A stretch of 32,026 nt of DNA from CAIKZZ01 sp036742455 (GCA_036742455.1 DAINQU010000030.1:1-32026); one strand, 5' to 3'; positions 7,265 through 16,495 are shown, counted from the stretch's first letter. Numbers and translations: made by a program. The notes: generated from the sequence alone by a model not told the origin.

Positions 7265-9445
7265 CTAGAAACTCAGGTTATAGCCCAGCCCGAACCAGAA
7301 CCGTTTGGTGTTCTGGCTTAACAATGTCGTGGCTGGGAGATTCGGGTCCAATGGGATCCCTGGGGCGAGGCTGGCGTTGAGCGCTGACTGCTCATACCCG
7401 GCTTCAAATTGGATGATACCGCGGCGTAAACGCCAATCGGCCAGCAAGGAAGGGCTCGCCGACCATCCCGCGCTCGTTCCGGTCCGCGGGTCGTTGCCGC
7501 TTGTATGACTGACTTGGAGTCGCGGGCCGACCCGCACGGCGTCGGTGATCGGGTAGCGCGCGGTTCCAAACAGCGAGACGGCACGCGTACCTTGACGCGT
7601 CGTGTAGCCCAATCCGAGCGTATCCACATCGCCATCGACCATCCAACCGCCACCCAGCAACTGCGTGGACAATCCAATCGCACTGCCGGATGCGGGCGTG
7701 GCCGCAACGCCGCCGGAGGCGACTGTACCGCCAACTCGACTGAATGACAGGTCCGCACCCCACTGCAACTGCTCGGTGAGCGGATGCTGGATGCCGAGCG
7801 TGCCCAAGTCGGCGGTGGCCGTACGGTCCAACGCCAACTGTTTCACGCCGGATTCGCCATTGACGGCGATCAGAGACGAGAGCGAGGTCGTCGCTTGACC
7901 GATGAGGGCGTTGGACAAGCTCAAAAACGGGGCATGGCGGTGGTCGAGCACACTCGTCAACACCCAACGATCCGGCAGGGAAAAGCTCCCGAGCAACGTG
8001 GCTGAGTTCAAGGCCTTAAATGACACGTCGTAATCAAACTGAGCGACCACGGATTTACCGTCCCGGTAAAACCGAGATTCCAAGCCGACTTGTCGAGTAT
8101 CGACCGACCCACCCGCTTGCTGCTGGAACACGAAGCCGGTGAGGTCGAGCCCCGGCAACACGCCCTGCCACTGCACGGCCACGTCCGCGAACGTGCGATC
8201 GTGCTGAACGCTTGCATCGTAGCTCTGCAAGGTCGCACCGGCGGCCGCGGACACACGCAGACCGGACTTCGCTTGCCAACCGAAGTAGGCGCCGTCGTAG
8301 GTACCGTACACACCGCCGTCCGTCTGTGACTGGCGCCCTAATCGAGCGACCCACTCCGAACGATGGTCATCCACTTCCACAAACGCCTGCGGCAGGCGCA
8401 CGATGTTAGGCGCCGCCCCGGTACCGCTCAGCATGTCGCGGATATAGCCGGCAAACACACGACTCTTGAAGTCGTATCGGTCGCCGCGATAACGCAGTTG
8501 CAGGTCGGCCTCGGAATCCAACGCGGTCTGCCCCACCCCATTCGCCGAGACACCGTTTGACGTGACGTCGTTGATGTCGTGGCGATATTCTTGGGCGATG
8601 GCGCCATCGATCTGCCAACGCGGGGCATCCAGAGCCCCCTTCGTCGGACGAGTGGCTCCGTCGAGCGTGACGAGCGCCGCCAACCGCTGCTTCACGGCGT
8701 CGCTGTCGGCGCCGTCCGGGTAACGACGCAGATACTCTTCGTATTCTTTCTTGGCTTGCGCCAACTGCCCCTTACGCTCCCGCGCGAGGCCCAAGAACTC
8801 CTGTGCCTGGGGACGGGCTGCGTTCTCGGGATATTCCAAGACCTTGGTGTAGAGCCGAATGGCGGCGTCGTAATCCCGTTCCTGCATGGCCGAACGCGCG
8901 TCGGCGAGCAGTTTGTCGAGCTCCTCCGGCGACGGTGCGACAGTACGACTGACCGGCCGCGAGGGCTTCGGTGGGGCTGCGTCGGACGCTTCGACCGACA
9001 CGCGGCCGGCACGACGGGATAAGACGATCTCGACACCCGTAAGGCCCGGCTTCGGCCGGATCAGGAATTCGACGTTACGGGCAAAGTGCAGCGTGAGCGA
9101 ACGCCGCGTGCCCAACGACGGATCCAAGCGTAGATCGAGGAGCCCGGCCGCGTTGTCCGCGGGGACCGGCAGCGATTCGCCAATGCTCGACAACGGCGCG
9201 CACCCTGGCAGTGGCTGCAACTCGATGCGTAATTCATCGCCCGTGCGCAGGGGATAGTTCGAAACAAAACTCATCGGGCAGTTGAACTGCACAACGACCG
9301 AACTCGCTTCGGCGGTCAGCTGATCCAGCGTTCTGTCAGCAGACAGGCCGAGCGAGTGAGACGGGCTTCCGGCGAGGACCCCGGCCACCGCGGTCGCCAA
9401 CAGGCCCGCTGCTCGGCCGCTTCGACGAAGCAGTGGCGTCTGCAT
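7265..9445 (-). CDS. Outer-membrane beta-barrel (porin-like) with periplasmic TPR domain
   Basis: 726 residues from the ATG at 9445. Residues 1 to about 33 form a signal peptide (MQTPLLRRSG followed by an Ala/Leu/Val core). Residues about 38-145 are a beta-rich domain resembling AMIN-type domains, and about 172-258 hold TPR helices (DYDAAIRLYTKVLEYPENA). Residues about 275-726 show alternating polar/hydrophobic strands with aromatic girdles and end in Phe (FGLGYNLSF), the usual barrel assembly signal. It is probably the outer-membrane sheath that lets periplasmic and surface cytochromes meet, an analogue of MtrB by role; I see no MtrB-specific motif. Its ATG overlaps the stop of the giant cytochrome gene (TAATG), so I take this start over the ATG at 9580, which would bury 45 codons in the upstream gene. 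Confidence 0.88.
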   Translation of the reverse strand: MQTPLLRRSGRAAGLLATAVAGVLAGSPSHSLGLSADRTLDQLTAEASSVVVQFNCPMSFVSNYPLRTGDELRIELQPLPGCAPLSSIGESLPVPADNAAGLLDLRLDPSLGTRRSLTLHFARNVEFLIRPKPGLTGVEIVLSRRAGRVSVEASDAAPPKPSRPVSRTVAPSPEELDKLLADARSAMQERDYDAAIRLYTKVLEYPENAARPQAQEFLGLARERKGQLAQAKKEYEEYLRRYPDGADSDAVKQRLAALVTLDGATRPTKGALDAPRWQIDGAIAQEYRHDINDVTSNGVSANGVGQTALDSEADLQLRYRGDRYDFKSRVFAGYIRDMLSGTGAAPNIVRLPQAFVEVDDHRSEWVARLGRQSQTDGGVYGTYDGAYFGWQAKSGLRVSAAAGATLQSYDASVQHDRTFADVAVQWQGVLPGLDLTGFVFQQQAGGSVDTRQVGLESRFYRDGKSVVAQFDYDVSFKALNSATLLGSFSLPDRWVLTSVLDHRHAPFLSLSNALIGQATTSLSSLIAVNGESGVKQLALDRTATADLGTLGIQHPLTEQLQWGADLSFSRVGGTVASGGVAATPASGSAIGLSTQLLGGGWMVDGDVDTLGLGYTTRQGTRAVSLFGTARYPITDAVRVGPRLQVSHTSGNDPRTGTSAGWSASPSLLADWRLRRGIIQFEAGYEQSALNASLAPGIPLDPNLPATTLLSQNTKRFWFGLGYNLSF

Positions 9446-12400
9446 TAATGCACCACCGTGCCGGACAGCAGACGACTGCGCGGTGTCGTGACCGGTCCTT
9501 TCGAAGGCGCGGGTTGCGTGTGTTGTGTCGGACTGGGCACCGGCGGTTTTACCGGAGTCCATCCCAGCACGTAATGGCAACTGTCACACGAAGCGGTCGT
9601 CATCGGGTGCCGTGAGGGCAGGCCGGTCGCCGTCAGACCGTTATGGCAGGTGATGCACGTGCCCGCCAAGACGGCCGAGTGATCGAACGCCGCCGGCAGC
9701 CACGCGCTGGTGGTATGGCAACTGTCACAGTTGTTACCGGAAGCGACATGATTGGTCGGCTTACCGGGGTACTTGCGGCCGTCGTGACACGAGACGCAGG
9801 CCCCTAACACGTCGGCATGATCAAGACGTGTCACCGGCACCCAGGCGATCGTACCGTGACAATCGACACAGGTATCCGTGGTGCGCGGATGCGCGCTGCC
9901 CTTCGCCTCGGCGACCACGCCGTTATGACACGTCGCGCACGGCTGCCCCGCTACCGACGCATGGTCGAATCGGCCAGCTTCGGCAGCGAGCATCGGTCTG
10001 TCGCTCCCGACTAACCCCATCCGGGATGGTCGGGTTCCGGTCGCGGCTATGCGACCGCCGGCCACGGAATTGAGTAACGGGCTCGCCGACGCTGCTGACG
10101 GCGTAGAGGCGGCGACCGGTCGTGGACGGCGCGCTGCTTTGTACTTGGAGGAGACACTGTGCTGATGGCAACCGGTGGTGCAATCCGAACCACCCCCGCT
10201 GCAGACGGTCGTATTGGGCGCTGTCGGCGTACCGGCGCTACCGCAAATGTAGTGATGAGAGGAATCTCGCTGCCAGATTGAGAGCCCATAGAACAGGTTG
10301 CGGAAGCCATACTCGTGGCACGCGTCGCACGCATTACCGGCCGCTGACGTGCCGGAGTCGCCGATCGCCGCATGACTCATCACGGTGCCGGCGAACGAGG
10401 TGACCAACTTGTGGCATCCGCTGCACTCCACGGGCACACCGGCATTGGTTATGGGGATGTGGGTGCCGCGTGTGGAACGCTGCACGATCGCAAACCCCGG
10501 TGCGCCCGCAAACGGGCCCTTTCCATCTGCGTGGCACGTGCTACAGGCCGTCGATACGGCACTGTGCAAGGTCGTCAGATTGGTTGTGTACACCGCGTAA
10601 TTGCCCGCGGTGGTGTGGCACGTGGAGCAAGCCGCGCCGGCATTGATGGGGATGTGATTCGCCGGCAGCGCCGTCCCCGAGAAGTAGGTAAAGGTCGTGC
10701 CGTGGCAGCTGACGCAGTCACCGGACGTCGGGTGCGCCGCGTCTTTGATCTGGTACGTTCCGCCGGTGGCGTTCGGCCGCGTCTGGAAGCCCATGTATTG
10801 GGTCGTCGTCACCGACGAGAGCGTCGCTGGATTGATCGGGTACTGGGACATCGCCATCCAGGCGTAGCCACCTTCGTGGCAGTTCTGACAACCCGAGGTG
10901 ACACCGGTGTGGATTTGGGTGGTGGACGGCGCTGGCGTCAAGAAGAGAGACCCGGGCGCACTGTCGGTCGCATTCGCAGGACTCTGACCGCTCGGCATGG
11001 CGGCCAAGTGGCACTGCTCGCAGTTCGTGCCGGAGGCAATGTGCGCCGACGCGCTGCCGGCCGGCGTCGTCGGCGGCATCACGACGATTTTCGAAATCCC
11101 CACGAACGACGACGCAGTAATCGTCGGGCCGTGGCAGGACACACACGTCGTAATGCCCGTGTGATTCATCTTGGAATTCGAGAAGAGCGCGCCGTTGGGG
11201 ACCGGCGTTGCTGCGATACTGGAACCCGCACCGACGTGGCAGACCTCGCACGATTGGGTGGTCGGAATGTGATTCGCCGGGGCCGCCTTGACGACGAAAC
11301 CCGTAGGCCCTGCAAACGGCCCGACGGTCTTACCCGGCAAACCATGACACTGCGTGCAATTGGTCGTTTGACTCGGCGCGTAGGTGTGGATATCGATCAA
11401 CGCGGGCGTGACCGAATAATCGGAATTCTTATGGCAATCCGCGCAAGCCGATGTCGTCGCGACCGGGATGTGATTGGACGGCTTCACCTGGCTGGCGAAG
11501 TAATTGAAATTGGTGCCGTGGCAGGTGACGCAATCACCGGACGAGGCCGCAGGGTGCGCCGCGTCTGCAATCTGATACGTCCCACCGGCAGCACTGGGTC
11601 GGGTTTGGAAGCCGGTGTATTGGGCGTTCGCGTTGTACGTGCTCGGATTAATCGGGTACTGCGACACCGACATCCAAACGTTACCGCCCTCGTGACAACT
11701 GCTGCAGTTCGCCGTCACGCCGGTGTGGATCTGTGTCGTCGTGGGGATTGGCGTTAGGAATTTTGAATTCGGCACATTGCCCGCCGCGTTGGCACTCACA
11801 AGGCCGGCCGGCATCGTGGCCAAGTGGCATTGTTCGCAGTTGGTACCCGACGGCATATGCGAGCCCACACCTGCAGGGCTCGTTGGGGGCATCACAATGA
11901 TTTTCGAAATACCCACGAACGATGATGCCGTGATGGTCGGGCCGTGGCAGGCAACGCAGGTCGTGATACCCGCGTGGTTCATCTCGGAACCGCTGAATTT
12001 CGCGCCGTTCGGCACCGGCGTCGCGGCAACGCTTGATCCTGCGCCGACGTGGCAGACCTCGCAGGACTGGGTAGTCGGAATGTGGTTTGAGGGCAGTCCG
12101 ACCACATTAAAGTTGATGGAGGGAATCGCGTAAGACGCGGCCGACGCACCATGACACTGCGCACAATTGGTGGATGTGCTTGGCGCATAGGTGTGGATAT
12201 CGACCAACGCTGGCATCACCGAGAAGTCGCCGCTCGGGTCTTTGTGGCAACTCGTGCAGCTCGACGTGCTCGCGACGGGAATATGGTTGGCCGGTTTTAC
12301 CGGCGTGCTGAAGTACGCAAAATTGGTGCTGTGGCAATTCACGCAATCGCCGCTGGCCGGATGTTTCGCGTCCAAAATCATGAACGTCCCGGCGCTCGCG

Positions 12401-15400
12401 CTCGGTCGCGTCTGGAACCCGGTGTATTGCGCCGTCGCACTGGTCGACACGGTTGCGGGATTCAATGGGTATTGACCCATCGACATCCAAGCGTAGTTGC
12501 TCTCGTGGCAACTCGAACAATTACCCGACACGCCGCTGTGGATTTGCGTCGTCGTCGGCGCAGGCTTTAGGAAACCACTGCCGGGAGCTGTTTTGGTCGC
12601 GTTGGCCGCAATCAACCCGGCCGGCAAGGTGCCCTGATGGCACTGCTCGCAATTCGTGCCGGACGGGATGTGCGCGGACGCAGCACCGGCCGGAGCAGTG
12701 GACGGCATCACAACGATTTTTGAAATGCCGACAAACGTGCTCGCCGTGATCGTCGGGCCGTGACACTCCGCGCAGGTGCTAATCCCGCTGTGGTTCATCT
12801 GGGAACCGGCAAACTTAGCGCCGTTCGGAACCGGTGTCGTGGCAACGCTGGAACCGGCGCCAACGTGGCAGACCTCGCACGACTGAGTCGTCGGAATATG
12901 GTTCGATGGCAGCCCGACGATTTGGAAGTTGGCGCTTGGGATCGCGAACGATGCCGCGTTGGCGCCGTGACATTGCGCGCAGTTCGCCGTTTTGCTCTGG
13001 GCATACGTGTGGATGTCGACGAGCGCAGGCAGAACCGAATAGTCGGAACCCTTGTGACAATTGGCACAGGTCGCTGAAGTTGCGTACGGAATGTGGTTCG
13101 CCGGCTTCACCACACTCTCGAAATAATTGGTGTTCGTGCCGTGGCACGTGACGCAGTCACCGCTCGACGGGTGGGCGGCATCCTTGACGACGAACGTGCT
13201 GGCGGTGGCGCCGGGACGGGTCTGGAAGCCGGTGTACTGGGATCCACTCGTGAAGGTTGACGGACTGATCGGGTATTGACCCACCGACATCCAGGCGTAT
13301 CCGCCTTCATGGCAGCTCTGGCAATTGGACGTGATACCCGAGTGGATTTGTCCCGTGGCGGGCGCTGGGCTCTGAAAGAGCGACCCTGGCGTCGTACGGG
13401 TGGCGTTCGCCGCGATCAGGCCCGACGGCAGGGAAGCCTGATGGCAACTGGCGCAATCACCGGACACGGGGATATGGGCGTTGGGGCTTCCCGCCGGCGT
13501 AAACGCAGGAATAACGATCAGCTTCGTGATGCCGTAAAAGGTCTTGCCGGATCCGTGACAATCGTTGCAGGACGTCAGCCCGGCATGGTTCATCTGGGAG
13601 TTGGTGAATTTGTAGCCATCTTTGACCGGCAAGCTCGCGAAACTCGAGTTCGCGCCAACGTGGCAGACTTCACACGACTGCGTGGTGGGGATATGACCCG
13701 AGGGCGTCCCAACGATCGCGATCGTGCCCGTACCGCCCACGAAGGGCCCCACTTTGGTGCTCGTCCCCGAATGGCACAGCGTGCAGTTGGTCGTCTGACT
13801 CGGCGCGAAGGCATGGATATCGGTAATGCTCGGGGTGACCGAGAAATCAGCCGACTTGTGACAATCCGTGCAGGCCGCTGTGGACAGGACGGGGATATGG
13901 TTCTGCGGCAGGGCCAGCGCAGAGAAATATTGGAACGACGGGCCGTGACACGTGACGCAGTCGCCGCTCGTCGGATGCGCCGCATCCTGGACCACGAACG
14001 TGCCGGCGACCGCCCCGGGGCGGGTCTGGAACCCCTGATACTGGGTCGTGGCGGTCCCTGTGACGGCGCCCGGCACGAGCGGGTACTGCGTCATTGACAT
14101 CCACGCATAGCCGCCTTCGTGGCAGGACTGACAACCGGCGGTCACGCCGCTGTGGATCTGTTGCGTCGTGGGCGCGGGCGTTAAAAACAACGAGCCCGGC
14201 ACGGTGGTCGTGGCGTTCGGCGCAATGAGTGTTTTCGGTGCGGAGGCCTGGTGGCAACTGGAACAATCGCTGTTCACCGGAATGTGTGCCCGCGGATCGC
14301 CCGCCGGCGATGACGGCGGCATCACAATGATGTTTTGGACGCCCACGAAGGTTGTCACCGACGGACCGTGGCAGCTCGCACAGGTTGTCGATCCAGCGTG
14401 ATTCATGAGCGAATTGGTGAATTTGGCGCCAGTCTGCACCGGCAGCGAGGCCATGCTTGATCCCGCCCCGACGTGACAGACCTCGCAGGAGAGGGTCGTC
14501 GGCAGGTGATTGGCGGGGATACCGACGATGGCGAAATTGATCGCCGGCAACGAGAACGACGCCGCATTCGAGCCGTGACACTGCTGGCAATTGGTCGTGG
14601 TGGACTGAATGTTCTGATGGATCGTCGTCACCGACGCCATGATCGACATGTCATTGAGGACGTGACAGTTGATGCACGGAACGGCAGCCGTCGGAATGTG
14701 ATTGGCCGGTTTCGCGGATTTGTTGAAATCCCCGACATTGAAGCCCGTGTGGCAATTCGAACAATCGGCACCACCCGGCGATGTCGCGGTCGGATGATAG
14801 GGATCCGCCGCCAAGGTCGGGCGATCCACCATCGTCACGCCGTACCACTGCATCCCGGTTTCGTGGCAAGTCTGGCATCCGTTCGTGATGCCGGCGTGGT
14901 TCATGATCGTGCCGGCGAAGGTGACGAAATTCGTCGGCGAGTGACACACCTCGCAGGCTTCAGTGGTCGGGAGGTGGGTTTGCGGTTTGCCCGGTGCGTG
15001 CACGTTGTCGTGACAGCGCGCGCAATTGTCGTGAATGCCGGCGTGATCGTAGTGGGCCGCGGTCCATGGCAGCGAGACCAAATGGCACGTGCTGCACTCC
15101 GCCAGTGTCGGGATGTGATTGGGCCCCTTGCCGACCGACTGCACGCCGTTGTGGCAGGTACTGCAGGTACCCAGCACATTAATATGATCAAACTTCGCAA
15201 CCGGCTTCCAACCGTACGGCGTATGGCAGGTCTGGCAGTCGTTCGACGAGAGGATGTGATTGAACGGCTTCGCCGACGCCCCGTAGCGAGCACCCGCCGC
15301 GTGACAGGTAAAGCAGTCTTTGGGCGTGCCTTTAAAAATGCCGCCGACATGACAACTCTCACACGCGACCGATCGGTGCAGCCCCACGAGCTCAAACCCG

Positions 15401-15516
15401 GTCGTGTAGTGATCAAAGGCGCTGGTGGTCGCCGACTGCGCGACAAAAGGGATCAGGAGCAGGGCCAAAAGCGCCCCAACTAGCCGTCCTATCGATCGAG
15501 AGGTCATCCGACTCAT
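9445..15516 (-). CDS. Giant exported multihaem cytochrome c (54 CXXCH plus one CXXXCH)
   Basis: About 2023 residues from the ATG at 15516, with a signal peptide (LVGALLALLLIPFVAQSA) and no lipobox. I count 54 CXXCH motifs and one CXXXCH (DCTTGCHQ, 10165-10182). The N-terminal cap has six motifs with FDH/YDH histidines. A shortened five-haem module follows, then five tandem seven-haem modules of about 265-275 residues, two more motifs, the CXXXCH and a haem-free Ala/Pro/Arg/Ser-rich linker (about 9930-10160). A C-terminal cap carries six motifs resembling the N-terminal cap. Such length and haem count suit an extracellular terminal or wire-like cytochrome. The gene precedes the barrel gene through a TAATG overlap. 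The in-frame ATGs at 15558 and 15507 are alternative starts; I chose 15516 because GAAAGAGA lies just upstream and the signal peptide then has normal length. Confidence 0.93.
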   Translation of the reverse strand: MSRMTSRSIGRLVGALLALLLIPFVAQSATTSAFDHYTTGFELVGLHRSVACESCHVGGIFKGTPKDCFTCHAAGARYGASAKPFNHILSSNDCQTCHTPYGWKPVAKFDHINVLGTCSTCHNGVQSVGKGPNHIPTLAECSTCHLVSLPWTAAHYDHAGIHDNCARCHDNVHAPGKPQTHLPTTEACEVCHSPTNFVTFAGTIMNHAGITNGCQTCHETGMQWYGVTMVDRPTLAADPYHPTATSPGGADCSNCHTGFNVGDFNKSAKPANHIPTAAVPCINCHVLNDMSIMASVTTIHQNIQSTTTNCQQCHGSNAASFSLPAINFAIVGIPANHLPTTLSCEVCHVGAGSSMASLPVQTGAKFTNSLMNHAGSTTCASCHGPSVTTFVGVQNIIVMPPSSPAGDPRAHIPVNSDCSSCHQASAPKTLIAPNATTTVPGSLFLTPAPTTQQIHSGVTAGCQSCHEGGYAWMSMTQYPLVPGAVTGTATTQYQGFQTRPGAVAGTFVVQDAAHPTSGDCVTCHGPSFQYFSALALPQNHIPVLSTAACTDCHKSADFSVTPSITDIHAFAPSQTTNCTLCHSGTSTKVGPFVGGTGTIAIVGTPSGHIPTTQSCEVCHVGANSSFASLPVKDGYKFTNSQMNHAGLTSCNDCHGSGKTFYGITKLIVIPAFTPAGSPNAHIPVSGDCASCHQASLPSGLIAANATRTTPGSLFQSPAPATGQIHSGITSNCQSCHEGGYAWMSVGQYPISPSTFTSGSQYTGFQTRPGATASTFVVKDAAHPSSGDCVTCHGTNTNYFESVVKPANHIPYATSATCANCHKGSDYSVLPALVDIHTYAQSKTANCAQCHGANAASFAIPSANFQIVGLPSNHIPTTQSCEVCHVGAGSSVATTPVPNGAKFAGSQMNHSGISTCAECHGPTITASTFVGISKIVVMPSTAPAGAASAHIPSGTNCEQCHQGTLPAGLIAANATKTAPGSGFLKPAPTTTQIHSGVSGNCSSCHESNYAWMSMGQYPLNPATVSTSATAQYTGFQTRPSASAGTFMILDAKHPASGDCVNCHSTNFAYFSTPVKPANHIPVASTSSCTSCHKDPSGDFSVMPALVDIHTYAPSTSTNCAQCHGASAASYAIPSINFNVVGLPSNHIPTTQSCEVCHVGAGSSVAATPVPNGAKFSGSEMNHAGITTCVACHGPTITASSFVGISKIIVMPPTSPAGVGSHMPSGTNCEQCHLATMPAGLVSANAAGNVPNSKFLTPIPTTTQIHTGVTANCSSCHEGGNVWMSVSQYPINPSTYNANAQYTGFQTRPSAAGGTYQIADAAHPAASSGDCVTCHGTNFNYFASQVKPSNHIPVATTSACADCHKNSDYSVTPALIDIHTYAPSQTTNCTQCHGLPGKTVGPFAGPTGFVVKAAPANHIPTTQSCEVCHVGAGSSIAATPVPNGALFSNSKMNHTGITTCVSCHGPTITASSFVGISKIVVMPPTTPAGSASAHIASGTNCEQCHLAAMPSGQSPANATDSAPGSLFLTPAPSTTQIHTGVTSGCQNCHEGGYAWMAMSQYPINPATLSSVTTTQYMGFQTRPNATGGTYQIKDAAHPTSGDCVSCHGTTFTYFSGTALPANHIPINAGAACSTCHTTAGNYAVYTTNLTTLHSAVSTACSTCHADGKGPFAGAPGFAIVQRSTRGTHIPITNAGVPVECSGCHKLVTSFAGTVMSHAAIGDSGTSAAGNACDACHEYGFRNLFYGLSIWQRDSSHHYICGSAGTPTAPNTTVCSGGGSDCTTGCHQHSVSSKYKAARRPRPVAASTPSAASASPLLNSVAGGRIAATGTRPSRMGLVGSDRPMLAAEAGRFDHASVAGQPCATCHNGVVAEAKGSAHPRTTDTCVDCHGTIAWVPVTRLDHADVLGACVSCHDGRKYPGKPTNHVASGNNCDSCHTTSAWLPAAFDHSAVLAGTCITCHNGLTATGLPSRHPMTTASCDSCHYVLGWTPVKPPVPSPTQHTQPAPSKGPVTTPRSRLLSGTVVH
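10426..14487 (-). repeat. Five tandem ~0.8-kb coding repeats, each a seven-haem module
   Basis: Copies taken from CEVCH to the next equivalent motif are 13675-14487, 12880-13674, 12064-12879, 11251-12063 and 10426-11250, with lengths 813, 795, 816, 813 and 825. Each has the same order of seven CXXCH motifs with constant neighbours: HIPTTQSCEVCH, MNHAG..TC, NCEQCH-like, CHEGGYAWM, SGDCVTCHG, ANHIP..C..CHK and NCAQCHG. Copies are clearly diverged, not recent identical duplications. Copies 3 to 5 look most alike. Confidence 0.9.
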
Positions 15517-15781
15517 ATATCTCTTTCGAGCTACGCTCCGGCGTGAGAAGCGGCGCACACGCGCAACTTACCTTTCGGCCGAATTTTCCCTGATGCGACC
15601 GAATCTTATTTAGGGTGTGCAAAAAGGCAATGACCCATACGTCGCCGAGAGGCGACAGCGGAAGCGGGTTCCCGGAACCTCGAACTGCGTCACACTTTCG
15701 CTCGACCTCGTTCACCACCAAGTTCCGGGCGTGCGAGACTGACAGCCCCTTCGGGCAGGGCATAGGGAGTTGGGACGCGCG
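15517..15781. promoter_or_regulatory. Divergent promoter region of giant cytochrome and lipoprotein genes
   Basis: About 265 bases separate the two divergent starts. A perfect inverted repeat GGTTCC-C-GGAACC lies at 15667-15679 and could be an operator; part of it (AGTTCCGGG) recurs near 15721-15729. A small hairpin, TCGCC/GGCGA, lies near 15645-15655. AGGGAG at 15764-15769 is a possible ribosome binding site for the lipoprotein ATG at 15782. No clear -10/-35 pair was found. Confidence 0.45.
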
Positions 15782-16414
15782 ATGAATCAGTTACGTCGGG
15801 CCTGCCTGTTCGCGTTAGCCGTCCTCACGTCCGCGTGCACTCACAGCCCACCCCCGGTTGATCCGGCGCTCATTACCGAATATCTGGATCCTCAGACGGC
15901 CATGACGGTACGGGTGGTCGCTCAGCCGTTCATTTATGGCCATGACGTTCCAGAATTGGCCGTCAACGCGAGAGACTACCTGTCCGTTGGCGCGGTTGAA
16001 CTGGACAACATGGGCCAGCACCGGATTTTCCTCGCCCTCGTCTCCTGGAGCACGATCGATCGGGCACGTATCAAAGCGTCAGCCCCCGCATTGCCGGATG
16101 CCCTCGAGTGGACGATCGGCAACGGTCAGCACGAGTGGGCCGTGGTCTCCCACCACCCGAGAGAGCTCGGTGCCGGGGTTGCGGTCCTCGAACCCCCGGT
16201 CGGGCGCTTGGGCGACAGCTGGATCGAATTGAAAGCGGGCGACGTCCGCGCGTGGGCGGCAGCGCCACCGGAGTCCCTGGACATCGTCGTCGACGGTATC
16301 CGGCAACGGTATACGTTATGGCGACGGGGGGACGAGGCGCTGACCGAGTTCGCGGCCTCATTGCCATCTGACATGCCGGTGAGTCGCGGCCGCCGACGGC
16401 ACGTCGGCCCGTAA
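15782..16414 (+). CDS. Hypothetical lipoprotein
   Basis: About 210 residues. MNQLRRACLFALAVLTSAC is a lipoprotein signal with Cys19 as the likely lipidated residue, so the protein is membrane-attached and faces the periplasm. The mature part is mixed alpha/beta with no motif I recognise, and the C-terminus is Arg-rich (SRGRRRHVGP). I chose the ATG at 15782; an in-frame TTG at 15770 sits on the ribosome binding site and is unlikely. It is divergent from the giant cytochrome gene across a shared promoter region, but nothing in its sequence ties it to electron transfer. Confidence 0.75.
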   Translation: MNQLRRACLFALAVLTSACTHSPPPVDPALITEYLDPQTAMTVRVVAQPFIYGHDVPELAVNARDYLSVGAVELDNMGQHRIFLALVSWSTIDRARIKASAPALPDALEWTIGNGQHEWAVVSHHPRELGAGVAVLEPPVGRLGDSWIELKAGDVRAWAAAPPESLDIVVDGIRQRYTLWRRGDEALTEFAASLPSDMPVSRGRRRHVGP

Positions 16415-16495
16415 CGGGTGTGGCGCGTACCCGTTGTCTTCATTTTGTGGAATAGAACACCGTTCCGCGCCTTGTAGCTCGGCAATACTCGCCCC

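Noticed and set aside
7265..9580. Longer barrel protein starting at 9580
   Set aside because: The extra 45 codons lie inside the giant cytochrome gene and put the signal peptide in the middle. ATG 9445 with the TAATG overlap is more natural.
10372..11757. Long plus-strand open frame (461 codons) inside the giant cytochrome gene
   Set aside because: It is antisense to the haem-rich frame, Arg/Gly/Val-rich without motifs, and owes its openness to the repeated, codon-biased cytochrome sequence. The same holds for frames near 13276-14097 and 14473-15483.
10426..14487. CRISPR-like periodic repeat
   Set aside because: Repeats are about 800 bases, diverged and in one reading frame. They encode protein modules and do not form short repeats with unique spacers.
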